This document shows, piece by piece, positions 1 through 6,202 of a stretch of 7,258 nucleotides of DNA. Made by a program: the position numbers and the translations under genes. Each line of letters opens with the position of its first letter. Within the stretch, counting starts at the first letter, position 1. The stretch is from Chloroflexota bacterium. GTDB taxonomy: Bacteria > Chloroflexota > FW602-bin22 > JAMCYS01. The stretch is taken from positions 1 to 7,258 of the forward strand of contig JAJZQK010000157.1 of assembly GCA_021847625.1 (NCBI GenBank), read 5' to 3'. Below the pieces are notes generated by a model. The model was not told where the DNA came from. It worked only from the letters and a program-made list of their open reading frames with translations, and ran no database searches.

Positions 1-137
1 GGCAGTCGTGTTCGAGGGCCGCTGTCTCGGAATCGCTCAGAGGAGGCATTCCCCAAAGGGCCATCGTGCTGTCATCCTGTGTACATCGCTACGCTCACTC
101 GTCAGGCCTCCAACCAGCAATTCCTATACCGACCTAT

Positions 138-141
138 TTAG
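138..141. repeat. Target site duplication TTAG, left copy
   Basis: TTAG lies immediately outside the left inverted repeat and is identical to 1722-1725 outside the right one. It fits YTAR, the known target of IS701-family elements. The intact pair argues that the element has not recombined with another copy since insertion. Confidence 0.8.
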
Positions 142-153
142 CGGTACTTTGTT
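142..153 (+). repeat. Left terminal inverted repeat of the IS701 element
   Basis: CGGTACTTTGTT pairs with the reverse complement of 1710-1721, differing only at the fourth base (T against C). Similarity stops beyond the final TT, so the repeat is about 12 bp. It lies 47 bp upstream of the transposase start codon. Confidence 0.85.
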
Positions 154-200
154 GAGCGGGGGCAGAGTTCTTGCTGTGAGGGAAGGGTGGAGGTACTCCG

Positions 201-1778
201 ATGACTCAACGTATCCCCTGTCCACCCGCTCCCGGACCGCTCGAAGGATTTGCTGCCCAGTTAGACCATCTCTTCGCCAACCTGGCCCAGCGGCAAGGCT
301 TCCGTACCTACTTGCAGGGGCTGCTGTTGCCACGCGATCGCAATAAGACGCTCACCGCTTTGGTCGGCACCGAGCCGATAGTCGGGGCGCAGGCCGCTCC
401 TGTGCAACAGTTGCAGTTCTTCCTGTCCGAATCGACTTGGGATGCCGAGACGGTGAACGCCCGTCGCCTGGAACGGCTCATCGGGGAGGACGCCACGGTG
501 CCACACGAGAAGGGGGTCCTCGTCGTCGACGATACTGGCGATCGCAAGGACGGCACCAAGACGGCGCATGTCGCCCGCCAGTACCTGGGCTCGATTGGCA
601 AAGTCGACAACGGCATCGTCGCCGTAACCACGATCTGGGCGGACGAGCGCGTGTACTATCCCCTGCACGTCGAGCCGTACACTCCGGCACGCCGCCTGGC
701 CAAGGGCAAGAATGACCCCGCCTTTCGCACCAAGCCCCAGATCGCCGTAGCACTGGTCGACGCGGCGCTCTCGGCAGGAATCACCTTTCGGGCGGTCGTC
801 GCCGACTGCTTCTACGCCGAGAACGACACCTTCGAGGGGGCGCTTTCGGCCGCCGGCTTGCCTTATGTACTGGGTCTCAAGCCCTCCCACGGGGTCTGGG
901 CGCCAGTCGAGGCCGTGCATACCCCCGAGGAGGCGGCGCGAGAGCTGAGCTGGGGTGGACCGGAGGCGCCGGGCGACTGGACGCAGGTGGTACGTCGCTT
1001 CCGTGATGGGCACGAAGAGACCTGGTGGGCGGCAGACTTGAGTCTTGGCCCCTACGGCCCAGACAAGCCAAGGCGCGTGACGGTAGCGGCCACCGATCCG
1101 GCCACACTGCCCCCCTTGACCACCTGGTACTTGGCGACCAACCTGCCGCGCCCCGGCTCGCCGCAGGCCGTCGATTCGCCCGTTGCACCGGCCGGTCTGG
1201 CCGAGGTGGTGCGTATCTACGGCTTGCGCAACTGGGTCGAGCAGAGCTACCGGCAGGTCAAGCAGGAGCTGGGTTGGGCGGACTTCATGGTGCGTGGTGA
1301 CCAAGCGATTCGACGCCACTGGCAGCTGGTCTGCTGCGCCTTCTCTTTCTGCTGGCATACCTGGTTCGCCAGCCAAGATGGTGCCCCTGCGCCAATCCTG
1401 GAAGCAGAGCTGGCGCCACCGGTGGCGGTGGAGTCTGCCGTGAGCCAGGCAGGTGCCGCGTCCCCGACCGCAGAAGCTGCCGTGGGGCGGGGGGAAAATG
1501 GAGGCCGGTATGGGCGAACAAGCCGTCACGTTGCCGGCCCTGCCTTCGTGGCCGGTAGCGCTGCGACTGGTGCGCGGCTGGCTGGCACCTTGGCATTTTC
1601 CTTTGGCGCTGTTGGCGGGCGTGGTCAGACTCGCCCCCGCCGCGGGAGCTACAGGCGCTCCTCGATTGGGTCGGCAACGGTCGCCCACTCAACCTGTATC
1701 TCCGTGTCTAACAAAGTGCCGTTAGCGCAGAGTCTCGGTTACGGCGGCTACCGGCGCCAAGCGACTCAGGAAGCGTAA
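201..1778 (+). CDS. IS701-family DDE transposase, catalytic part intact, C-terminus frameshifted
   Basis: Cuts and joins the ends of the surrounding insertion sequence. The ATG at 201 follows a good ribosome binding site (GGAGG, 189-193). Catalytic residues in IS4/IS701-like context are visible: D110/D111 in VVDDTGDRKDG, D202 in VVADCFYAEN and E347 in RNWVEQSYRQVKQELGW, where Y350 and K354 fit the signature following the Glu. The family-like sequence continues to about residue 400 (AFSFCWHTWFASQDG). After that this frame becomes an Ala/Gly/Arg-rich low-complexity tail and stops at 1778, beyond the right end of the element. The proper family C-terminus is found in the other two forward frames (see 1444-1711), so the open frame as it stands (525 aa) has about 90-110 wrong residues at its end. 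With two single-base corrections the protein would be 502 aa ending at 1711. Activity is doubtful unless the shifts are sequencing errors in homopolymers. Confidence 0.88.
   Translation: MTQRIPCPPAPGPLEGFAAQLDHLFANLAQRQGFRTYLQGLLLPRDRNKTLTALVGTEPIVGAQAAPVQQLQFFLSESTWDAETVNARRLERLIGEDATVPHEKGVLVVDDTGDRKDGTKTAHVARQYLGSIGKVDNGIVAVTTIWADERVYYPLHVEPYTPARRLAKGKNDPAFRTKPQIAVALVDAALSAGITFRAVVADCFYAENDTFEGALSAAGLPYVLGLKPSHGVWAPVEAVHTPEEAARELSWGGPEAPGDWTQVVRRFRDGHEETWWAADLSLGPYGPDKPRRVTVAATDPATLPPLTTWYLATNLPRPGSPQAVDSPVAPAGLAEVVRIYGLRNWVEQSYRQVKQELGWADFMVRGDQAIRRHWQLVCCAFSFCWHTWFASQDGAPAPILEAELAPPVAVESAVSQAGAASPTAEAAVGRGENGGRYGRTSRHVAGPAFVAGSAATGARLAGTLAFSFGAVGGRGQTRPRRGSYRRSSIGSATVAHSTCISVSNKVPLAQSLGYGGYRRQATQEA
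1444..1711 (+). pseudogene. Displaced C-terminal segment of the IS701 transposase, spread over two other frames
   Basis: In frame 1, open from 1444, the residues SWPVALRLVRGWLAPWHF appear (about 1545-1599), a typical IS701 C-terminal stretch. It continues in frame 2 as FLWRCWRAWSDSPPP and then RELQALLDWVGNGRPLNL with a short tail to TAA at 1709-1711. Each step equals one extra base: frame 3 to 1 somewhere in 1444-1540, most simply at the G4-C-G6-A4 tract at 1484-1498, and frame 1 to 2 at the TTTT run near 1597-1600. The two shifts go in the same direction and do not restore the original frame. This is either decay of the copy or homopolymer miscalls. Confidence 0.8.
1710..1721 (-). repeat. 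Right terminal inverted repeat of the IS701 element
   Basis: AACAAAGTGCCG is the partner of 142-153 with one mismatch. The ancestral transposase stop (TAA, 1709-1711, in the frame of the displaced C-terminus) runs into it, as in compact insertion sequences. Confidence 0.85.
1722..1725. repeat. Target site duplication TTAG, right copy
   Basis: TTAG lies directly after the right inverted repeat and is identical to 138-141. Together they mark the empty target site. Confidence 0.8.
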
Positions 1779-1834
1779 AGCTACGAGCGCATAGGCCGCA
1801 CCCGCCCGCAGGCGGCCATGGGCCTAAGGTAGCC
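1746..1834 (+). other. Cluster of nested complementary segments, possible structured RNA
   Basis: GGCTACC (1746-1752) is the exact complement of GGTAGCC (1828-1834), closing an 89-nt segment. Inside, TAGGCC (1792-1797) can pair with GGCCTA (1821-1826) around a smaller CGCC/GGCG hairpin (1803-1806 with 1811-1814); GGCCGC/GCGGCC (1794-1799 with 1812-1817) is an alternative pairing. The middle part, AAGCGTAAAGCTACGAG, faintly recalls the core of c-di-GMP riboswitches, but the tetraloop hairpin expected 5' of it is missing, so I do not call one. The next gene starts about 400 bp further on, which also speaks against a simple riboswitch. GC-rich DNA produces such matches by chance. Confidence 0.2.
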
Positions 1835-2173
1835 CTTGGCTCTGCAGACACTAAAGAGATCTTCAAGCGACAACTACTCGGCGGAACTATCGACCAGGCA
1901 GGCACCGGACTCGGAGAGAACATACTTCCAGTCGCTTCTCGCCCGCACCGCCTCGCGCAGTCTCCTCGGGGACTGGCCTAACCTACCCCGTTGATGGCAG
2001 GGGCATCCGGCACCTCCTCTACCTCAATTAAGACCAGGACAGACATTTCTGGGCAGCATAAGGGCTGGGTGAGCTTGCAGGAGGGCTATCACCCGACATA
2101 GAGCACCTTGGTGAACCACCTGATGCGGACCTGCATGCCCGGTAGTGTGAGTGAATTGTGGAGGAATCCCACC

Positions 2174-2236
2174 CTCCTACTCGATCTATGCGGTATTATC
2201 TACAGCGTCGCTCGGACTAGCGAGGAGGTAGGAGTA
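2174..2236 (+). promoter_or_regulatory. Leader and ribosome binding site of the sensor kinase, with possible SD-occluding pairing
   Basis: GAGGAGG (2222-2228) lies 8 bases before the ATG at 2237 and fixes this start. A 5-bp hairpin, TCGCT/AGCGA (2208-2212 with 2219-2223), ends exactly where the GGAGG core begins. Further up, CTCCTAC (2174-2180) is the perfect complement of GTAGGAG (2228-2234), so a longer transcript could hide the ribosome binding site. If transcription starts from the TATTAT at 2194-2199, the upstream arm would not be in the RNA and only the small hairpin would remain. Regulation by these elements is inference. Confidence 0.4.
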
Positions 2237-4435
2237 ATGGCGGCAGAAGAAGGCGAATGGACCAACCGTCATCAGCTACAATCCGACCTGGAGGGACTGC
2301 GAGGGGAGGTCTTTCAGCTAACGGCATGGGCGTCCCTGGGGCTTGTAGGGTTTCTTATTACCACCCTAGTCCTGCCTCCCCGGAAATCGGTGTCCGACTT
2401 CGAAGTGTATTCGACACTATCGATCGCGGCAGCGACTGTCGCCACTAGTCAGCTCGCGTCGTGGATCCATCGCCGGGTCGGTAGAGTATACGTGTCTGCG
2501 GCTATTCTGATCTCCGGACTCGGACTAGTCCTCGGGACAGCGTTGTTCTTAGTTCACAATGAGTACTTGGCTGCCTGGTACTCTCTGCTTGTGATTCTTG
2601 CCGGCAGCCTCCGTGGTGAGCGTGCGGCGCTCACCACGGGAGCGGTGGCAGTCGTGATACTCGCTGGCACGTCCACGTTCTTCGGAGTGGTTACCGAGAG
2701 CACGGCAGTATCGGCTAGTCTCTTTATCGCAGCAACCGCGCTCGTCGTCTGCGTTAGCTCGCACCCGATTCGGACATCTCTTGCTTGGGCATGGAGCAGC
2801 CATCTGCGATCGCTCCAGAAGACCGAGGAACTGAGGGGTCAACAGGTGGAGCTCAGTCGGACGACAGAGAGGCTTCGACTGGCCAACCTTCTGCTCGAGC
2901 ACGCGAACCGGGAGCTGCGACGAGCGCGAGAGGCCGCAGATCAGGCACGCCGGCTGAAGGCCCAGTTCGCTGCAAGCGTCAGCCACGAACTGCGCACGCC
3001 CCTCAACCACATCGTCGGCTTTGCCGAAATGATGGTGAATAAGCCACGTGTGTACGGCGCACCCTTGCCCGCGAGGTACAAGGCCGACCTGGAAGCTATC
3101 TACCGGAGTGCACGGCATTTGTCCACGCTTATCGATGACGTGCTGGATCTCAGCCAGGTCGAGGCTGGGCGAATGGCGCTGCTGAAGGAGGAATCTGCCC
3201 TCCCAGCCATCGTCAGGGAGGCGGTCGCCGTGGTCTCCGGGATCTTCAACGCTAAGGGGCTCGAACTGGTGGTGGACTTACCAGGAGACCACCCGACAAT
3301 ATATGTCGATCGGACCCGTATTAGACAAGTGATAATCAACCTGCTGAACAATGCCGCTCGGTTTACAGAGAGAGGGCACGTCAAGGTGACCGTAAGCACC
3401 AACGGCAAAGACGCGCTAGTGTCGATCAGCGACACAGGCATCGGAATTGCGCACGAACGCTTGGCCGAGGTCTTCGAGGAGTTTCACCAGCTAGATAGCT
3501 CGACTTCCCGGCGGTACGGAGGAAGCGGACTCGGACTCGCCATCTGCAAACGGTTCGTTGAGATGCACGGCGGGTCAATTCGAGCGGCCAGTGAACCCGG
3601 TCAAGGCAGCACCTTCACCTTCAGCCTACCGCTCGCCTCCAACCGGATTGCGACCATCGTGCCGTTGGGTCACAGAGATCCGCAGCCCAACACTGTCGCC
3701 ACGGAAGACGCTGAACGCACTGTGGCGGTTCTCTCGGATGACCCAGCCGTGCCAAGGATGCTCCAGCGATATATGGACAGGTTCCGCGTGCTGAGCGTGT
3801 CTGCCGGGGTCGGAATCGATGCGGTCGTTGGCAACCAATCGATTGATGCTCTGGTTGTGACCGCGGCTTCCACGCAGGAAGCCTGGCAAGAGCTGCAGCG
3901 CGCGGCGGAGGCCTTGGGCGAGATCCCGCTCGTGGCCTGCTGTCTACCGCATAAACGTGGCACCAGCCAGGACCTCGGGTTGGCGGGGCGCATCGTCAAG
4001 CCTGTGACTTCTGAAGCGCTGCAGGCGCAACTCCGACGGTTGAAGAGGCGAGTTCGAACCGCTCTCGTCGTCGACGACGACGCCGACACCGTCCGCCTAT
4101 TAACTCGCATGGTACAGACGCTCTCTGGCCGCTGCCGAGTGTACACCGCCATTTCTGGCGAGGAGGCGCTCCATCTACTACGGGTAATTGCCCCTATTGT
4201 GCCGGATGTGGTGCTGCTAGATCTAATGATGCCGGGTCTGGACGGCTACGGTGTTCTGCAGCAGATGCAAGAGGATTCGTCTCTCGCTGGGGTGCCGGTG
4301 GTGGCGATAACAGGTCAGGGCGACCCTTACGAGGTGAGCGTAGTCGACAGCATGATCGTTACTCGCGGGGGGGGGCTCACTGCAGGCGAAATCCTGCCCT
4401 GCCTCACCGCTAGCCTGAGCGCTTTGCTGACTTAG
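2237..4435 (+). CDS. Membrane hybrid sensor histidine kinase with two C-terminal receiver-like domains
   Basis: 732-aa sensor kinase that should autophosphorylate on His and signal by phosphotransfer. Order: six hydrophobic segments (about 28-47, 58-77, 84-106, 110-124, 131-152, 157-175) with little extracytoplasmic sequence; a coiled coil (about 190-245); HisKA with H250 in SHELRTPL; HATPase_c with N-box NLLNNA (368-373), G1 DTGIGI (399-404), F-box FEEFHQLD and G2 GGSGLGLA (428-435); receiver-like domain 1 (about 494-608); receiver 2 (about 610-732). Domain 1 lacks the phospho-Asp (DALVVTAA at that position) but keeps a KP motif in IVKPV. Receiver 2 has the acidic cluster D613-D615 and phospho-Asp D662 in LLDLMMPG but no KP; the tail reads TRGGGL instead, which I associate with Chloroflexota kinases. 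The ATG at 2237 is chosen for its ribosome binding site; TTG 2108 would add 43 unconvincing residues. The signal sensed is unknown; the compact membrane domain suggests an intramembrane or membrane-state stimulus. The gene overlaps the convergent regulator gene by 26 bp. Confidence 0.9.
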   Translation: MAAEEGEWTNRHQLQSDLEGLRGEVFQLTAWASLGLVGFLITTLVLPPRKSVSDFEVYSTLSIAAATVATSQLASWIHRRVGRVYVSAAILISGLGLVLGTALFLVHNEYLAAWYSLLVILAGSLRGERAALTTGAVAVVILAGTSTFFGVVTESTAVSASLFIAATALVVCVSSHPIRTSLAWAWSSHLRSLQKTEELRGQQVELSRTTERLRLANLLLEHANRELRRAREAADQARRLKAQFAASVSHELRTPLNHIVGFAEMMVNKPRVYGAPLPARYKADLEAIYRSARHLSTLIDDVLDLSQVEAGRMALLKEESALPAIVREAVAVVSGIFNAKGLELVVDLPGDHPTIYVDRTRIRQVIINLLNNAARFTERGHVKVTVSTNGKDALVSISDTGIGIAHERLAEVFEEFHQLDSSTSRRYGGSGLGLAICKRFVEMHGGSIRAASEPGQGSTFTFSLPLASNRIATIVPLGHRDPQPNTVATEDAERTVAVLSDDPAVPRMLQRYMDRFRVLSVSAGVGIDAVVGNQSIDALVVTAASTQEAWQELQRAAEALGEIPLVACCLPHKRGTSQDLGLAGRIVKPVTSEALQAQLRRLKRRVRTALVVDDDADTVRLLTRMVQTLSGRCRVYTAISGEEALHLLRVIAPIVPDVVLLDLMMPGLDGYGVLQQMQEDSSLAGVPVVAITGQGDPYEVSVVDSMIVTRGGGLTAGEILPCLTASLSALLT

Positions 4436-5705
4436 CCAGGCAGCGTTCCAATGCCTCGAGAAGCGCCACCTGGCCGATGGGCTTCTTGACTAGGTCGACT
4501 GCCCCAAGGGAAAGGGCCAGGTCTCGCTGGTCGATCACTGAGCAAATCATCACCGGTATGTGCATGGTATCTGGGTGATTGCTCAGCGTCTGGAGGGTCT
4601 CCCAACCATCCTGGTTAGGCATCATCACGTCGAGGATGATGACCGCCGGCCTAAGCTGCCGGGCGAGTCGTACGGCACTTGGGCCGTCGCTGGCCTCGAT
4701 GACCCGGTAAGCCCCCTCGCAGAGGTACAAGCGGAAGAGCCGGATAGTGTCCGGATTATCGTCCACGATGAGCACCGCTCTGCCTTCCCCGAGGGGAAGT
4801 GTGACCTCGATCACTGCTGCTCCCGCCTGCTCTCCCCACACACGGAGCACACAGCCCTGGGTCTCGAGTAGGTGAGCTCCAATCTTCAGAGACCTATTGT
4901 CGTGCAGCCGCTCGGCAAGATCACCGGTGTCTGATTCCTGCTTGGCTCTTCTCCGAAGACCGTTGTCTCGCTGGCTAGAGACGAGCAGCTTCAGTTCAAC
5001 TGTCGAGCCAGCCAGGCCGCCAACAGCGGTAACGGACCGTGCGCCCACGCTAACGCAAGCGGCCAGCAAGCTTAGCAGGACCTGCCGCAGCAGCGTTCGC
5101 TCAAAGGCTACCGGCAGGGAGTCCGGTGGCAGATCTACCCTAATTGCCACTCCACTCGCACTCGCAAGATTCTCGATTGTCGATACGACGCCATCGAGAA
5201 CCTCGGCGAGGCCAACGCTGCGCTGGCCAGACATGGCGGTTAGCTGTATGACCTCGCTGTCAGGGGTTGAGTAGTTCTTTGGGGGGGCCGCGGTCCCTGT
5301 GCCCGGGTCCGGCTGTACCTTGGCGGTCGATGCTCCTTGGACGTTGTCCATCATTGGCCACAGTGCTGCCACCAAGGCTGCCATTGCTGCCGCACGAACC
5401 CTACGCGACTGTCGCTCGCTGATGGCAAGCTCCTGGGCAACCTGTACGGCGTTCTTCTGTTGAAGATAGCGCAGAAGCAGGTACCGATGGCTTAGCCACG
5501 GAAGCGAATCACGTGGCAAGTCGTCCGGCGGCTTGAGCGCCTCTATCTGCTGGACCAGGAGACTCTGCAGTGAGCGGGCAACTTCCAGTCTGCTGGTTGG
5601 CGCTGCAAGAAGCCTGGCGAGCGCATGTTTCTCCAAGTAGGGATAATCGTATAGGTGGGCTAGGGCAGTCTGCACGTGCTGGCTGAACTCTCCTGGCTTC
5701 AGCAT
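4410..5705 (-). CDS. Response regulator: N-terminal HTH-like domain, degenerate ATPase-like middle, C-terminal receiver
   Basis: 431-aa soluble protein, likely the output partner of the kinase at 2237-4435. Residues 1-120 are helical and contain an HTH-like unit of sigma-region-4 style (RYLQQKNAVQVAQELAISER, about 79-98, then an Arg-rich helix SRRVRAAAMAAL), suggesting DNA binding. Residues 120-150 form a Pro/Thr-rich linker. About 160-305 resembles a histidine-kinase ATPase fold (TLLRQVLLSLLAACV where an N-box would sit, ending VIEVTLPLG), but the N-box Asn and the glycine boxes are absent, so ATP binding is doubtful. Residues 309-428 are a complete receiver: D315/D316, phospho-Asp D359 in IILDVMMPNQDG, S389, and K408-P409. 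A receiver at the C-terminus reverses the usual receiver-then-HTH order. ATG 5705 is the first possible start, because an in-frame TGA lies just upstream (5718-5720). There is no close ribosome binding site, but a promoter ends about 6 bp before the start, suggesting leaderless translation. Targets are unknown. Confidence 0.82.
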   Translation of the reverse strand: MLKPGEFSQHVQTALAHLYDYPYLEKHALARLLAAPTSRLEVARSLQSLLVQQIEALKPPDDLPRDSLPWLSHRYLLLRYLQQKNAVQVAQELAISERQSRRVRAAAMAALVAALWPMMDNVQGASTAKVQPDPGTGTAAPPKNYSTPDSEVIQLTAMSGQRSVGLAEVLDGVVSTIENLASASGVAIRVDLPPDSLPVAFERTLLRQVLLSLLAACVSVGARSVTAVGGLAGSTVELKLLVSSQRDNGLRRRAKQESDTGDLAERLHDNRSLKIGAHLLETQGCVLRVWGEQAGAAVIEVTLPLGEGRAVLIVDDNPDTIRLFRLYLCEGAYRVIEASDGPSAVRLARQLRPAVIILDVMMPNQDGWETLQTLSNHPDTMHIPVMICSVIDQRDLALSLGAVDLVKKPIGQVALLEALERCLAKSAKRSG

Positions 5706-5711
5706 GCGGCC

Positions 5712-5740
5712 ATTGTATCAGTGTCCCTCCGGTCTAGCAA
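5712..5740 (-). promoter_or_regulatory. Extended -10 promoter for the response regulator gene, probably giving a leaderless mRNA
   Basis: On the minus strand: TTGCTA (5735-5740, four of six to TTGACA), a 17-bp spacer, then TGA-TACAAT with the -10 hexamer TACAAT at 5712-5717 (five of six) and the extended -10 TG correctly placed. Only six bases (GGCCGC) separate the hexamer from the ATG at 5705, so the expected start of transcription is at or next to the A of the start codon. GGAGGG (5725-5730) lies inside the spacer and would not be in the RNA. This assumes a sigma-70-type consensus in this organism. Confidence 0.6.
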
Positions 5741-5782
5741 CTCACACGCCTCACCCCGAGCGGTGGCGCCTCAGTCTGATCC

Positions 5783-5800
5783 GGTGCAGCCGTCTGCACC
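5783..5800. repeat. Perfect inverted repeat, 7-bp arms with 4-base loop
   Basis: GGTGCAG (5783-5789), CCGT, then CTGCACC (5794-5800). It lies 43 bp upstream of the regulator's -35 box. It could be an operator or the stem of an old terminator; no T-run follows on either strand. Function unknown. Confidence 0.45.
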
Positions 5801-6095
5801 TGCGGTCCGCTCCCATTGCCCAGAGGCAGGCCGTTGAACACCGTCACTAGCTACGGTTACCCCACACCGTGGCCTGGTTCGTCACCACAGCGCTAGCGTG
5901 AGCGCCCCTGCCCCTGGTCTGGCGTGGGCCGCTCTCTGGCCGGTCCCTGGCCGGACCCTGCTAGACACGCCGCACGAGATCTGACAGACTACTGGTCAGG
6001 TCCTGGCAGATGACCGTGAACGAACACCCGCCTCGGCTGCCACTCCGCACAGGGGCGCTCTGGAGGTGCAACGTTCTTATGGCGGCCGGGCGTTT

Positions 6096-6118
6096 GACCA
6101 CGACCAGTCGTCCTGGTC
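6096..6118. repeat. Dyad upstream of the solute-binding protein gene, possible operator
   Basis: GACCA (6096-6100) pairs with TGGTC (6114-6118), and within it ACGAC (6100-6104) and GTCGT (6107-6111) are complementary around two bases. It overlaps the -35-like TTGACC (6094-6099) and lies about 85 bp before the ATG at 6203, a plausible place for a repressor site of an uptake operon. There is no support beyond position and symmetry. Confidence 0.25.
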
Positions 6119-6202
6119 TTCTGATCTGCCGCACCATCCGGCGGCCTATCTGTGCCGGTCTAGGATTACACGCAACGTGCGATTCGAAGGGAGAGGTGAT
6201 GC

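Larger units (their letters stand above)
142..1721 (+). mobile_element. IS701-family insertion sequence, 1580 bp, both ends and target duplication present
   Basis: The element is bounded by CGGTACTTTGTT at 142-153 and AACAAAGTGCCG at 1710-1721; the second is the reverse complement of the first except at one position (11 of 12 match). Directly outside both ends lies TTAG (138-141 and 1722-1725). A 4-bp duplication fitting YTAR is characteristic of the IS701 family, and the encoded protein is a DDE transposase of that type, so ends, target and protein agree. The single gene fills nearly the whole element; its ancestral stop codon TAA at 1709-1711 overlaps the right inverted repeat. The cargo is only the transposase. 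Removing the element and one TTAG joins 1-141 to 1726 onward, a stretch with no evident gene, so the insertion seems to be intergenic. The C-terminal frameshifts suggest the copy may no longer move by itself. Confidence 0.9.
1726..2236. other. Non-coding stretch between the IS and the sensor kinase gene
   Basis: I see no credible gene here; short open frames lack ribosome binding sites and recognisable sequence. What it holds: a cluster of complementary segments at 1746-1834 (separate entry), a TATTAT hexamer at 2194-2199 that could be a -10 box but has no -35 at the right distance, and a leader with two possible pairings around the kinase ribosome binding site (separate entry). The kinase frame is open upstream to a TTG at 2108, but the extra 43 residues are not convincing. 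No transposon remnant beyond the IS end is visible. Confidence 0.5.
5741..6202. other. Divergent intergenic region between regulator and solute-binding protein genes
   Basis: About 460 bp with no supportable gene; the short open frames (for example 6010-6219) look like chance. Small dyads are present: GGTGCAG/CTGCACC (5783-5800), GCGCT/AGCGC (5890-5894 with 5901-5905), a GGTCC/GGACC dyad in a GGCCGG-rich patch around 5938-5957, and GACCA/TGGTC at 6096-6118. TTGACC at 6094-6099 could be a -35 box for the + gene, but no good -10 follows at 16-18 bp. None of the dyads is followed by a T-run, so none is a clear terminator. Confidence 0.5.

Noticed and set aside
1484..1600. Programmed ribosomal frameshifting in the transposase
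   Set aside because: IS701 elements normally have one open frame; two same-direction shifts late in the gene fit decay or homopolymer errors better than regulated recoding.
261..1688. Long minus-strand open frame (475 codons) antisense to the transposase
   Set aside because: It mirrors the GC-rich codon bias of the transposase gene, has no recognisable domain, and is biased to Arg/Gly/Pro; the plus-strand protein has a full DDE signature.
1755..1840. c-di-GMP (GEMM-type) riboswitch
   Set aside because: GCGTAAAGCTACGAG resembles the conserved core, but the preceding hairpin with a GNRA loop and the GGCAAACC-like strand are missing, and no gene follows within 300 bp.
2108..2236. TTG at 2108 as start of the sensor kinase
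   Set aside because: The extra 43 residues have no ribosome binding site and no family-like sequence, while ATG 2237 has GAGGAGG at the right distance.
3670..4152. Minus-strand open frame of 160 codons inside the kinase gene
   Set aside because: Ser/Arg/Thr-rich antisense reading of the receiver region, with no domain.
5938..5957. Rho-independent terminator in the GGCCGG-rich patch
   Set aside because: The GGTCC/GGACC stem is short and no T-run follows on either strand.
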